Assembly: GCA_028583685.1 (NCBI GenBank)
Contig: JAMXIF010001193.1
Coordinates: 25,418,340-25,482,339 of the forward strand
Direction of reading: 5' to 3'
Source of the DNA: Petaurus breviceps papuanus
Lineage: Eukaryota > Chordata > Mammalia > Diprotodontia > Petauridae
Length of the DNA stretch: 64,000 nt
The notes beneath the pieces were generated by a model. It had not been told where the DNA came from, did not search any database, and saw nothing but the letters and a program-made list of their open reading frames with translations. Position 1 is the first letter of the stretch; every line of letters begins with the position of its first letter. The translations under genes were made by a program, and so were the position numbers. Of the stretch, positions 1 to 12,309 are shown one piece after another.

Positions 1-219
1 TCCTTAACACACTGTCCAATACCTTTTAAATAAATAGGGCTGAATGATTGCTTTTGGAACATAGTAAGTGTTTAATAAAACTGACAACAATAGGCCCCTA
101 TGGGAGCACCACTAAATGGTTACTTTTTGGGTCCTCCTGGTTCAGACTAGTAATTGTTTTAATAGTAATTTTTATTAGTAATAGTAATCCCCTTCCAGTT
201 TGATGATTTTTTTTTTTTA

Positions 220-531
220 ATTAAAGGGGCCACCCCTTGGCTCACATCTCAAACAAGCCTATTCAATAAATGGGCATGGCCTCTCTCAGAGTGAGAACTC
301 AGAAAGACCTTGGCTTAAAAAGGCCAAGGTCTCCCACTGAATCCTGGGTCATCTCCAGTTGTCCTGATCAATATCTGGCCACTGGATCCAAATGACTCTA
401 AAGGAGAAAGTGAGGCTGGTAACTTTGCATACCTTTCCCTCACTAAAATCTAATTCACTTGCAAGTTATGGCATCATCTTCCTGATGTCATGGTCCTCTT
501 CCAGAATGAAGGACAAACTACAACATTTGCA
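220..531 (+). repeat. Marsupial interspersed repeat, SINE-like
   Basis: The stretch runs from 'ggggccaccccttggctc' to 'gaatgaaggacaaac' and then a short caa-rich end. I recall this ending from common marsupial interspersed repeats, but cannot assign a family name with certainty. Confidence 0.5.
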
Positions 532-1255
532 TCATAAATTCTAGTTACTTTAAACTGAAAATCTTCATGATCTTTCTACTTTAGTTCACCATAAGGTGAA
601 GGAACTAAATATTTTGTGAAATGATGCATCTCATTACCTTTAGGTGCACAATGAAACTGAACCCACCAGGCCTTTTATTTTTCTCTGAAATCAGAACCTG
701 TTAGCCATTATTGAATTTATACAGACCTCTCCCCCTGTTATTATCGAGTATCATTTAGAGAACATATTTCAGTTTGAACCTGGCTTGAGTTATTTCAGTA
801 AAATATCAACTCATTAGTCATTAGACAAAGAAGCTCATGTTTATAGATTAACAATTAAATTAATGTTTATAGACATTCTGAAAGATACAGTATGTGGCTG
901 CTGGTGCATTCTGTCTCCTTTTCTGCCATTCTGCCACTGTCACTATGGAAACAGAAGAGAGACCTAAAAGAATGAGGTCCATTTCTATTTTTCTTTCTTG
1001 AATCTTTCATAGTCAATGCATTCATCACCTAGTGGCTGCCCTACCGGTAGTGACACTTTTCACACTTCAGTTGTTTTCCTAGGCAGTGAGTATAGTTTTT
1101 GCTGAGACCATTCTTAAAGTCTTTCTCACGTAGCAGAACTATGAACTATACTGGCACAGCCTTTGAAAACTAGGTCACTTCAATCCCACAAGAAGGAATC
1201 TGAGTAGGATATTTGGTGGAGTCCTTTCCAAAGTTCTTTATATTTTTGATATCAT
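532..1255. other. Unassigned AT-rich DNA
   Basis: No convincing reading frame or recognisable repeat. Confidence 0.5.
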
Positions 1256-1414
1256 TATTTTTTTTTTTTTGCTTTTTGGAGGGCAATTGGGGGTAAGTGA
1301 CTTGCCCAAAGTCACATGGCTAGTTTTTGTGTTAAGTGTCTGAGGCCGGATTTGAACTCAGGTCCTCCTGACTCCAGGGTCGGTGCTCTATTCACTGTGC
1401 CACCTAGCCACCCC
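1256..1414 (-). repeat. WSINE1-type tRNA-derived SINE
   Basis: Starts with a T run (the A tail of a minus-strand copy), then 'gggcaattggggg', 'gacttgcccaaagtcacatg', the B-box complement 'ggatttgaactcagg' and the A-box end 'cactgtgccacctagccacc'. Essentially full length. Confidence 0.93.
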
Positions 1415-2634
1415 AGATATCATATTTTTAATGGTGGTAGTATCCCATTAAATTGATATGCCCTAGTTTTATTCAGTCATTCATTAACTGGACACTTAGG
1501 TTGTTTCCAGATCTTTGTGACTGTAAATAAAGCCTTCACTGCCTCTAGATAATCCTGCTGTACCTGCCTTATCAACTCATTCTCCCACTCCCCACAGTGA
1601 CTGTTCCAAACTTTTTTATACCTTCTTAAAACTCATAGGGTTCCCAGGTTCCCACTCCCCTCCACTCTCTCAGCTGAGAACCTTGCCCCATCTCTCTTAA
1701 TTCCACTGCTTTCCCTCTTTTAATTATTTCCTATTTATCCAGCATACAGTTTGCTTCATATATATATATATATATATATAATTCATTTACAAGTTGTCTC
1801 CCCACATTAGACTGTATCTTGAGGTAATCAATAAAAATAAATACAATATGGCCTTATTATTACCTACATCTTTTGGTTAATTATGAAATGATAAATAGAT
1901 GATACATTGTTAAATATGGCTTGCAAAAGCCAACTTGTTCCCTGTTAATGTCTTCGAAGATCTATGATACCCTAGATTTGAGTTTAGATGACTTATAAAG
2001 ATTTACCACTTGATAGTATTTGAGTATTTTTCTCTATGACTTTTTTTTTAATAAGGTCTGAGATTTATTCCAATCCTTTGGCATCTTTCCCTCCTTCATA
2101 TAACTTTTATATCAGTCCCTCAAAGTACTCACAATTGTGTTGCCTCTAGCACATGTCTCTTTTACCTAAACTTGATTCAATCCAGCTGCTTTTCTTGGCT
2201 TTGTTCTCTTCAGTGTTATTTCTACTTCCTCTATAAGCAAATACAGAATTGTGATGTCCAAATCCAAATGTGATGTTTCTACTGAGAAAACAGTTTCTTG
2301 CAATGGTTTTTGCAAATTTTTCCCATTTATATTCAGTTTATAATTTTCTTTCCATTTTCATACTTGAATGCCTTTGGAATGACTGCTTTTCTTGTAAAGC
2401 TTTTTTTTTCCTCCTGATTTTTCTCTTAGCTGCTTTTCTCTGTTTTATGAGTTGATACTGCTCATGATCATCCATCATGCTTCTTTGTAAAATTTTTTAA
2501 ATGAATTCATATCTTAATATGGTATTGCCTTTGGCAGCCATCTTACTCCTGATGAAAGAAAGTCAGATCTTTGCCGACTCATGTGCTTTCTCTGCTTTTT
2601 ATAAATTTACTTAATTTTATTTGATTTTTTTGAA
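1415..2634. other. Old L1-like debris and unassigned DNA with an (AT)n tract
   Basis: 1425-1535 resembles the antisense 3' part of an old L1. An (AT)n microsatellite lies at about 1757-1782. The rest, including a 61-codon open frame at 2270-2455, shows nothing I recognise. Confidence 0.4.
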
Positions 2635-3030
2635 TGAATGAAAAAAAAGCATTTATTAAGCATTTATTATGGGCCAAGCACTGTTTAGTGCTAGAGATGT
2701 AAATATAAAAGCAAAGAAAAAAGCCCTCAAGGAATTTACATTTTAACAAAGGTAAACTACATACTTATGGGAGTGGTAGCCAGTGAGGTCCTAAGGGAAT
2801 AGACTGATACCTCAAAAATGAACAAAGGCAGTATTAATTTGATCCTGTTTCTACTACTGGATAGGATTGGGGAATAGGTGATAGAGTTGTCTGAGGAGGC
2901 TATGGAAAAGATGGCTGAAAGAGAAGGGGATGGTATGAAATATGCCTGGAATTCCTGAAATATTGAGAGAGGATAGGCAATTAAGTATCAGGACAGATGG
3001 GTCTCCAGAATGGAAGTTTCAGAGACAGAA
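2635..3030 (+). repeat. Old interspersed repeat ('catttattaagcatttatt' type)
   Basis: Begins with an A run and 'catttattaagcatttatt', then 'ggccaagcactg', the head of a repeat seen also near 5060, 17590, 27020, 40310 and 51395. Family not named with confidence. Confidence 0.5.
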
Positions 3031-3271
3031 AGGTCTAATTTTTACAATGTCATTTCTATTGTCCAAATAAATGAAATATATATGAATATATTATAATATA
3101 ATATTATACCATAGTTAAATAGAATCATGTAAATGCATATTTTAAATATGTATATATAATGTACATATTATTTACCTAATATGTATTACATAATATATAA
3201 TATACCATACTACATGTTGTTATGTTAATGTATGTTGTATATTATATAGCATAACATATAACATGCTATAG

Positions 3272-3317
3272 TAAAATAGAGTGATTTAAAAAAGACATTT
3301 TAAATCATTCTATTTTA
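3272..3317. repeat. Near-perfect hairpin, 20-bp arms, 6-base loop
   Basis: The left arm taaaatagagtgatttaaaa (3272-3291) pairs with 3298-3317 at 19 of 20 positions across the loop aagaca. It sits at the end of a strongly AT-rich tract (3070-3270). It could be a small palindromic insertion or chance in AT-rich DNA. Confidence 0.75.
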
Positions 3318-4160
3318 TGCATATTTACAAAACACTCATGTTAAATGACCCCATTTTAATAATAATGTCCTTAGAATAGATTACTGTAAATGGGAATATT
3401 GGCTCAGTTCATGAACATTTTGTTATGTTCTGTCAAATTGCCCTCCAAGGAATCTATAGTACCACCAGCTATGGAAATTTGTGCCAGATTCTCTACAATT
3501 CCACTAGCATTGTCACTTCAAATTATTTTTGCCAATTTGATGTGTATGAAGTGGCACCTCAAAGTTGTTTTAATTTGCATCTCTTAGGCTATTAATGAGG
3601 CTGAACAGTTTTTTTTCAAGTGATTGTTTACAATATATGACAGTTAACTGTCATTTTGTCCTTTGACCAAATGGGGTCCCCACTGGGAGCTGAGTATTGC
3701 TCAAATTAAGTACTCAGTTCCTTATAAATTTTAGATGTTAAGATTTTTTTCTGTTATATTTCCTACCGATCTTGTTTTCAAGCCAGTAATTTTTTGTCTT
3801 TTGAATATATTGTTTTTATCATGCAAAACTTTTTTTATATTCATGCAATCAAAAGCAGCTACCCTGTCCCAATTTTGTCTATTTCTTTAACAAATAAAAA
3901 TGTCTCTGCCATCCAGAATTAGAATAACCATATCATTCCTTTTTCTTCTTTTCTATCATTAATTTTCCTTTGTCTGACTCAGGAAGAATGTTTATGCTAT
4001 GAGGTAAGGAATCTAAATTTTGTTTTCATCATATTGCTAGCTAGTTTTCCAAATAATAATTATTGAATAATGCATCTTTTTCCTTGTTTTTATTGTCTGC
4101 ATGGTTATCAGGAACTAATAATATATTATGCAACTCTTTAGGAATCTAAGATGCAAATTA
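3318..4160 (-). mobile_element. L1 fragment, ORF2 3' part, antisense
   Basis: Antisense L1 text such as 'gccctccaaggaatctatag', 'accaccagctatg' and 'cctcaaagttgttttaattt' matches the part of marsupial L1 ORF2 seen more clearly at 31380-31560. Much diverged, with no usable frame. Confidence 0.75.
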
Positions 4161-5062
4161 GGTAATAATCTATATTGAGGTGGGTAGTTTCCTCACTGGA
4201 AATTCCTCATATTAATAAAATCATAAATCTTGTCATACATATACACACATACATACATGAATATAAATAAATGTCTATGTTTGTGTGTGTGTGGTTCAAT
4301 TTCTTGGATGTTGATCTTGTTATATTATTCTTTTTTTATCAATACCAGATGAGATACCATAAGAATGCCATAAAAATATCTTAATCGTAGATTTTAAATT
4401 CAATAAGGACAAGTTAAGTTTCATGGGATACCTCTGATGTTCTTATTCATTTTGTTTAGCTTATTATATATAGCCAGTAAGTTCTCAGGTTCAATTTCTA
4501 AGGTAGAAAATATGACAACATGAGAGGCTTCTGGTTATAAAAATAAGAAGTTTTATTACAAGGATACACAACATCAGGTACTAATCACCACCCCTTTTAC
4601 CAGCCTGAAATTGACAAACACATCAGAATTTCAGTTAACCGTAGGCCATAGTTTTCTGATGCTGGGTACATAGCAGACCATCTAAGTCAGGAACATGTGG
4701 AAAGAGTTAGTGCAGAATCATCTATGGTCATTCACTCATATGTTGCAGGTATTGACATCTCTAAGAGTTCTGTGGAAAATTACTGGGTAATTAGGTTTTC
4801 TTTAGTAAGTTCTGTGCAATAGGGAAGTTTCCACATGATGGGATGGAAAAGTCCAGCAAGAGATTTTGTGACTGTATTGCATAATGATGTCCTTCCCAGA
4901 ATGTCCCCGTGCATAATACTTTTGAGGGAAAAAAGATCTCAGGACATTTGCTATGTGGCATACTGTAGCTTATAGAGTCAGTAGAGAACATAAGTACTGT
5001 CATCTATCAATCCTATCATCCATCCATTCATTCTTTAGTACCTTATATCTATGTCTTTGATC
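4161..5062. other. Unassigned DNA, possibly an old LTR
   Basis: A short TG run lies near 4283. From 4500 to 5000 the sequence is less AT-rich and holds a minus-strand AATAAA near 4552, which would fit an old antisense LTR, but I found no termini or second copy in the window. Confidence 0.3.
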
Positions 5063-5130
5063 CATCAATAAACATTTGGTAAGCATTGACTGTGTGCGAG
5101 GCACTGTGCTAAAAGGGGATAAGAATAAAT
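5063..5130 (+). repeat. Fragment of the 'tattaagcactta' interspersed repeat
   Basis: Contains 'ataaacatttggtaagcatt' and 'aggcactgtgct', as in the copies at 2635 and 27020. Confidence 0.5.
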
Positions 5131-5384
5131 AATGCTGTTTTTTCTGCTGATTGTACTGTGGCCATTAAGGCCATAATCAAAACTGTATAAAGAGAAACTT
5201 GGTTAAGAATTCTTATTCTCTTGATCTTCAATTTAGTGTAGGAGATGAAACAAGATATTATTCAGATATTAAAATGTATTATTTATGTCTCTATCAGACT
5301 CAGATCTCATACACCAAGAGGATTTCATTCTCTCATGGCATGGTTCTCATTGATACAGAAACATCATTATCCTCAGACACATTA

Positions 5385-5627
5385 ATATAGTGTTTACTAT
5401 GTGCCTGGGACTATGTGAAGTGCTTTATATTTACTATCTCAACATCTCCCTGGTGGGAGGTGTTATTATTATCCCTATTTTACAGATGAGGAAACTGGGA
5501 CAAATGTAGGTTATGTGATTTGCCCAAAGTCCTACAGATACTTAAGGTCTGAGGCTGGATTTGAACTCAGATCTTCCTGACCCTAGGCCCATTACTCTAT
5601 TCATTGTGCTACCTAGCTGCCTCAAAT
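5385..5627 (-). repeat. MIR/THER-type CORE-SINE
   Basis: Contains the antisense-copy landmarks 'tttacagatgaggaaactgg', 'tttgcccaaagtc' and 'ggatttgaactcag', and ends 'gtgctacctagctgcctc'. Nearly full length. Confidence 0.85.
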
Positions 5628-7164
5628 ACTATGTTGTGATCCCATAGTTTATTGTATGTTAGTCTTAAGATGCTACACATATCTAGGAAAATGTGACTTC
5701 TGATTGGATGAAAGATTTTTGTGAGAGAGAAGCAGAAAGATGAAGCAAAAGGAGCCTAGTTTTTGTATTTTGAATGGTGAACAGAAGACCCTCAAAAGTG
5801 AAGAAGTCAGTATTTCCCCATCTCACTCATCTGCATTTGTAAAGGTATAATGTTAGCTACTACTTTCATCTAGGCAAAACTTTCTTCTTGTGAATTCTAA
5901 ACCACTCCACGTGGTTGCCCATCAGTCTGAGTAATCTAGCCTTTCTCCAAAAAGTCTAGATTGGGAGAAGATGGAAAGAAATTTTCTGTCCCTTGGTTCC
6001 TGGACAAAAAGACAAAAACAAAACAAAACAACAACAACAAAAACATTTTTTGGTAATCTTGTGGCAACTCCATATTCTCTGTCCTCTCTTGCAAAGAAGT
6101 TCAGGTAAGTGCATCTCTAATACAATTTCTCAAAAATGTTTGATTATGTCTAGCTCACTCTGAATTCTTCATGGCCCAAGAAAATATTCCAAGTAGCAAT
6201 GAACAAAGCAAAATCCCTCTCCCCCCACCCCCCACCCAGCTACATATTAACTTGATTTTTATTTTCATTTTCTATTCTATACTATTTCTACACTTGTCTT
6301 TAGTATTTCTTTCCTAATTTTCTTTGTATTTCTTAGTTCCTTTATATTATCTTTAGATACAATCATTTGATTTTTCTTTTTCTCTCATTAATGTGGGCAT
6401 TCAGTGCTTACAAAATTGTTTCTCACAACAATTTATCAATATCCCATAGATCCCATTTAGATCCCTCCCCCCACACACTTTATTTTTGAACCCAATTGTT
6501 TAATAGATTGTGTTTTTAGTTTTTTGGGGAGGAAATATTACATGATTTACTCACTTTTTTTATTTCTTACCAATTTTTTTTTCACATTTGGGTCTAATGA
6601 AAAAAAAAAGTGTTCCTCGTCCCCTTCTGCCCCATATCAAAACCCTGTCATGATCACTGCAGAACTGAGGATATTTCTCATTTTGTCTCTTTCATTTTTT
6701 TCCTTGGTACATAAATTAATCAACTAGAAGCTATAATCCTCTGGTGATGAGTCTCCCCAGTCCTCAGTGAGCTGCCTATCAGTTTTCAGACATGATCAGT
6801 TGTCAGGACTCTACTCAAATTCTTTTCAATTGATTAAAACCTATCATAACTTTTGCTCAGTTGTTATAATCTTGAGGCCACATGGTATCCCACACACAAC
6901 CATGAAATATTTGAATAAGACTTCTGTAGCTATGATATCAAAGTGATATGATATGGTAACAAATAATGGAACACCAAATCTCCTGAGAATGTGAATTTCA
7001 GGAGAAAGAAAAAGTAATGGAAAAGTACATGAAGGGTGAAAATTGCTTGAAGCATACTACTAGTGATGATTTGCGGAAAAGAAGTAGCATGAGTCATCAT
7101 CAAGGATATGTGTGACTTGAAAAGAATATAGAATAGCCATGTAGAATGAGCTAGGAATAAAAGA
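5628..7164. other. Unassigned DNA with (CAA)n and L1-like 3' sequence
   Basis: A CAA/CAAAA tract lies at 6013-6050. From 6240 to 6720 the pyrimidine-rich text resembles degraded L1 3' end or spacer in antisense. No gene is evident. Confidence 0.35.
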
Positions 7165-7390
7165 TGGACAGAATGAATGCTATATACATTATCATCATCA
7201 TCATAGCATTCATATAGAACTTTCAGTTTTGCAAACTGCTTTACAAATATTGCTTTTTATTCAAAATAACTCTGGAACTTATCTCCATTTTATTGATGAG
7301 GAAACAGAGGTTAAGTGACTTGCTCAAGGTCATACAAGTAGCAAGGGTCTGAGTCAGGATTTGTACTCAGGGCTTCCTGACTCCATTCTC
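7165..7390 (-). repeat. MIR/THER-type CORE-SINE
   Basis: Landmarks are 'tattgatgaggaaacagagg', 'gtgacttgctcaaggtcata' and 'ggatttgtactcagg'. Confidence 0.85.
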
Positions 7391-7757
7391 CTTCCCTCTA
7401 TCCACAAAATACTCAGAGAAACATAGAAAGGGCTCCAGTATTTTGTGCAAATCCTCTATGGAAGGTTTATAGAAAAATTTAAATAAGAATCACATAGGAA
7501 GACAAATAAAGATGGGCTATAATCTGCATTAAAGAGGGAGTACTGAACACTGATAAGATTGAAGCTTCATCCAAGTAAATTTCTGAAAATGTAGCATGTG
7601 TAGCTTCTACCTTTTAAAATATAGTCAAGCCTCATCTCGGGGGTGCAGGTAAGATGGCAGAGAAGTCAGGAAGTTTCCTGAGCTCTCCCTCGGAAACAAG
7701 TTAAATCAAGCCTCTAAAAGAATTCTGGAGTGACATAATTCATAAAAAGATGAATTG

Positions 7758-7965
7758 AAACCTGGACATGTAACCTTGAGCAAGTTACTTAACTCCAATT
7801 GCTTAGGGGCGGCCAACTGGCTCAGCGAGTAAGAGCACCGGCCCCAGTGTTGGGATGACCTCAGATACTTGGCACCACACCCAGAAATAACTGGCCGTGT
7901 AACCTTAAGCAAGTTGCTTAACCCCAATTGCTTTAAAAAAGTTTTTAAATAAAAAAATTTAAAAA
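7758..7965 (+). repeat. Second-family tRNA-type SINE (one partial, one full copy) inside the L1
   Basis: A full copy at about 7806-7965 starts 'ggggcggccaactggctcag' and has A-box-like 'ctcagcgagtaagagcaccg', with the tail 'gcttaaccccaattgcttta'. Just before it (7758-7805) is the tail of a related copy. The L1 word gatgaattgaaa occurs on both sides (about 7749-7760 and 7971-7982), a target duplication. The head differs from the common WSINE1 copies but matches the SINE at 32490-32637. Confidence 0.85.
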
Positions 7966-8302
7966 AAATAGATGAATTGAAATGATTTTCCAGCCCAAGA
8001 TAACTTAAAAGGATGTCAGGAAAAATCTGTCTCACTTGGAGAAAAGGGAAGCCTAGTGCAGCACAGGCAGTGTCCAGGAAAGTCTTAGAGAGCTCTTAAT
8101 CACAGCATACATCAGCAATCAAAGCCCCAAGGTTCTTGCTCCACAGGTCTGTGGGCACAAAAAGCCAACTGTGAGGCTTCCAGTCCCAGCAAAGCAGGCA
8201 AACTGTCAGCTTTGGAACCCAGGACACAAAAGGCATGACTAGCCTGGATCACCCTAGCACAGTGGGTAAGCCCTCAGTCTGAGACCCTGGTACAGAAAGC
8301 CA

Positions 8303-9420
8303 GTGACCAGGCTCCTTGCCTGCAGTGAGAGAAGCTTTGGACAGTGCCCCTGTGACCCAGAAGCAGAATTCAACTTTAAAAAATCAACAAAAAATGAAAA
8401 ATCCTTGACCCTAGAAAGCTATTATGGCAACAGGGAAGATCAAATCACTAACTCAGAAGAGGACAAAAATTGCCAAATGGAATATAAGATTAATATAAAT
8501 ATAAAGAGGTCAATATAAATTGGTCTAAAAAAATCCTCTTAGAAGAGCTCAAAAAAGGATTTCAAAAATCAAGTAAGAAAAGTATATGAAAAATTGGGAA
8601 AAGAAATTAAAGTAATTCAGGGGAATTATGAAAAAAGAATAAACAGCTTGGAAAAGGAAGCACAAAAATTGACTGAAGAAAACAATTCCTTAAAAAAAAT
8701 AGAATTGCCCAAATGGAAAAAAAAAAATTCACTGAAGAAAGCAACTTCTTTAAAATTAGAATTGGTCAAATGGGAAAAGAGGTTCAAAAACTAACTGAAG
8801 AAAATAATTCCCTAAAAATAAGAATTGGGCAAGTGAAAGCTAATAACTGTATGAGACATCAAGAAAGGAAAAAATAGAAGAAAATGGAAAAGGGCTCACT
8901 GTAAAAACAACTGACTGGAAAATAGATCCAGGAAAGATAAAAAGAAGTATTGGACTACCTGAAAGCCATTATTGAGGGAAAAAAAAAGAGCTTGGACAGC
9001 ATCTTTCAAGAAATTATCAAGCAAAACTGCCATCATATCCTAGAACCAGAACATAAAATAGTCATTGAAAGAATTCACCCATCACAACCCAAAAGAGATC
9101 CCCAATAAAAACCCCAAGGAATATTGTAGCCAAATTCCAGAATTATTAAGTCAAGCAGAAAATACTGCAAGGAGCCAGAAAGAAACAAATCAAGTATCAA
9201 GGAGCCACAGTCAAGATTACACAAGACTTGGCAGATTCTACATTAAAGGATCAGAGGACTTAGAATATGATATTCCTGAAAGCAAAAGAGCATGGATTAC
9301 AACCAAGAATCAATTACTTAGCAAAACTAGCATAATCTTTCAGATAAAAATATGGATATTGAATGAAATAGGGGACTTTAAAACTTTTCTAATGAAAAAC
9401 CAGAGCTGAACAGAAAATGT
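8303..9420 (+). pseudogene. L1 ORF1 remnant (RNA-binding chaperone of the L1 particle)
   Basis: Open pieces at 8303-8518 (SYYGNREDQITNSEEDKN, the N-terminal segment), 8594-8794 (coiled coil, heptad L/I/E/K) and 9065-9409 (C-terminal part, mostly in other frames). The antisense copies at 44 and 50 kb show the same segments, which helps identify it. It is cut by stops and cannot yield a full protein. Confidence 0.85.
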
Positions 9421-10085
9421 GATCTTCAAATACCAGATTGAAGAGAAGCATAAAAAGGTAAAAACAAAACAAAACCATGTTATTCAATAAGGTTAAACTG
9501 TTTACATCCCTACATGGGAATATGATTCTTGTTACTCTAAAGAACTGTATCTCTACTAGAGCAATTAGAAAGAGTATAACTAGACAGAGGATATGGATAT
9601 AAGTTGACTTTGATGTGATAATAAAAAATTAAGCAGTGAAAAAAGAATTGTACTGGGAGAAGAAAAAAATGAGAGGCATAATAGGGTAAATTATATCACA
9701 TGAAGAGGCATGAAAGACCTACTACAGTAGAGGGAAATAAGGGAGAGTATGAACATTGTTTGAATTTTACACTCTTTAGATTTGGCTCAAAGAGAGAATA
9801 ACATACACATTCAATTAGACACAGAAATCTATCTTACCCTATAGGGAAGCAGGAGGGGAAAGAGGAAAGAAAAAGGAATGTGAGGACTGAAAGAAGGGAT
9901 GGCAAAAGGGCAGAAGTAGGAGGTGAATGGGAAAAGAAAAGGGAGGGAGGCTGATAGAAGAGAGGGTAAATTGGGGGAAGAGGTGATCAGAAGTAAAACA
10001 CTGGTGAGGAGGAACAAGGCAAAAGGAGAAAGGAAGTATAAATGGGGAAAATAAGACAGAGAAAAATACAGTTTTTTCTGTATTT

Positions 10086-12309
10086 TTGATAGAGAAATTT
10101 GTATTTATGATACAAATCATAACTGTGAATATGAAAGGGATGAACTCTCCCACAAAATGGAAGCAGAGAGAAGAATGGATTAAAAACCAGAATCCTACAA
10201 TATGCTGTTTACAAGAAACACTTTTGAAGCAGAGATACACACAGAATAAAGTGTGTCTATTCTGCCAGAGCAGAATATATTATGCTTCAGATGAAGTAAA
10301 AAAAAAATCAAGGGTAGTAATCTTGATCTTAGACAAAAGCAAAAATTAGATCTAATTAAAAGAGATAAGGAAGGAAACTACATCTTGTTAAAAGGTACCA
10401 TAGACAATGAAGTAATATCATTACTAAACATATGTGTACCAAGTAGTATAGCATCTGGATTCTGAAAGAAAAAGTTAAGTGAGTTACAGGAAGAAATAGA
10501 CAACAAAACTATACTAGTGGGGGCCTTCAACCTCCCCCTCTCAAAACTAGATAAACCTAACCACAAAATAAATAAGAAAGAAGTTAAGGAGATGAACAGA
10601 ATGAAAAGTTAGATATGATAGACCTCTGGAGAAAACTGAATGGGGATAGAAAGGAATATAATTTCTCCTCAGCTGTACATGTTACCTACACAAAAATTGA
10701 CCATATATTAGGGCATAAAAACCTCACATTCAAATGCAGAAAGGCAGAAATATTAAATGTATCCTTTTCAGATCATGATGGAATAAAAATTACATGTAAT
10801 AAAGGCCCCTGGAAAGACAGATGAAAAATTAATTGGAAACCAAATAAGTTAATCCTAAAGAATGAGTGGGTCAAACAAAAAAAAAGTCATAGAATCAATA
10901 ATTTCTTAAAGTAAATGACAATAATGAGACAACTTACCAAAATTTATGGGATGCAGCCCAAGCAGTACTTAGGGGAAATTCTATATTTCTAAATGTTACA
11001 TGAATAAAATAGAGGAAAAGCAGATCTCAATGAATTAAACATTCAACTAAAAAAGCTAGGGAAAAAAAAAATTAAAAGTTACCAATTAAATACCAAAATA
11101 GAAATTCTGAAAATCAAAGGTGAGATTAATAAAATTGAAAGCAAGAAAACTGTTAAACTAATGAATAAAACTAAGATCTGGTTTTATGAAAAAAAATAAT
11201 AAAATAGATAAACTATTTGTTAACTTTATTTTAAAAAAGAAAGAAGAAAACCTAGTTACTAGTTTCAAAAGTGAAAAGGGTAAATTCACCACCAATAAAG
11301 AGGGAATTAAAGCAAAGATTAGGTGTTATTTTGCCCAACTGTATTCCAATAAATCTGAGAATTTAAGTGAAATGGATACTATATTAAGCTATTTGGAAAA
11401 ATAGCTGAGGAAATAGTTCTACCGAATTCCTTTTATGACACAAATATGGTGCTGATACCTAAAACAGTAAGAGTCAAAACAGAGAAAAAAAATTATAGAC
11501 AATTTTTCGTAATGAATATTGATGAAAAATTTTAAATAAAATCTTAGCAAAGAGATAAGTACAATTTATCACCAGGATAATACACTATGACCAGGTGGGA
11601 TTCATACCAGGAATGGAGGGCTAGTTCAATATTAGGAAAATTATCTGTATAATTGACCATATCCATAACAAAAGTAACAGAAATTATATGATTATCTCAA
11701 TAGATGCAGGAAGAAAAAAACTTTTGACAAAATACAGTATCCATTCCTATGAAAACCACTAGAGTATAGGAATAAATGGAGCATCCCTTAAAATGATAAG
11801 TAATATCAATCTTAAACCAACAGCAAACATTTTATGTAATGAGGATAGGTTAGAATCCTTCCCAAAAATATCAGGGGTGAAACAAGGATGCCCATTATCA
11901 CCACTATTATTCAATATTGTATTATTAGTTTTAGCAATAAAAGAAGAAAAAGAAATTGAAGGAATTAAACTAGGCAATGAAGAAACAAACTATCACTTTT
12001 TGCAAATAATATGATAGTATACTTAAAAAGTCCTAAAGAATCAACTAAAAAACTACTTGAAATAATTAGCATCTTTAGCATAGTTGCAGGATATTAAATA
12101 AACCCACATAAATCATCAACATTTCTATATATTACCAACAAAGCCCAGCAGCAAGAATTGGAGAAAACCCATTTAAAATACCTGTAGACAATATAAAATA
12201 TTTGAGCATCTACTTGTGAAGAGAAGCCCAGGAACTATATGGACACAATTACAAAACACTTTTCATGCAAATAAAGTCAGATCTAAACATTTGGAAAAAT
12301 ATAAATTGC
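10086..12309 (+). pseudogene. L1 ORF2 remnant (endonuclease and reverse transcriptase), 5' part
   Basis: 10086-10349 gives ITVNMKGMNSPTKWKQ and NPTICCLQET, the N-terminal endonuclease. 10615-10824 gives TKIDHILGHK and SDHDGIKI, its C-terminal half. 11186-11404 corresponds to the linker before reverse transcriptase. 11793-12014 carries the [11 protein letters not shown] block followed by FANN in place of FADD. Both metal-binding aspartates of that box are lost, besides numerous stops. Confidence 0.9.
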
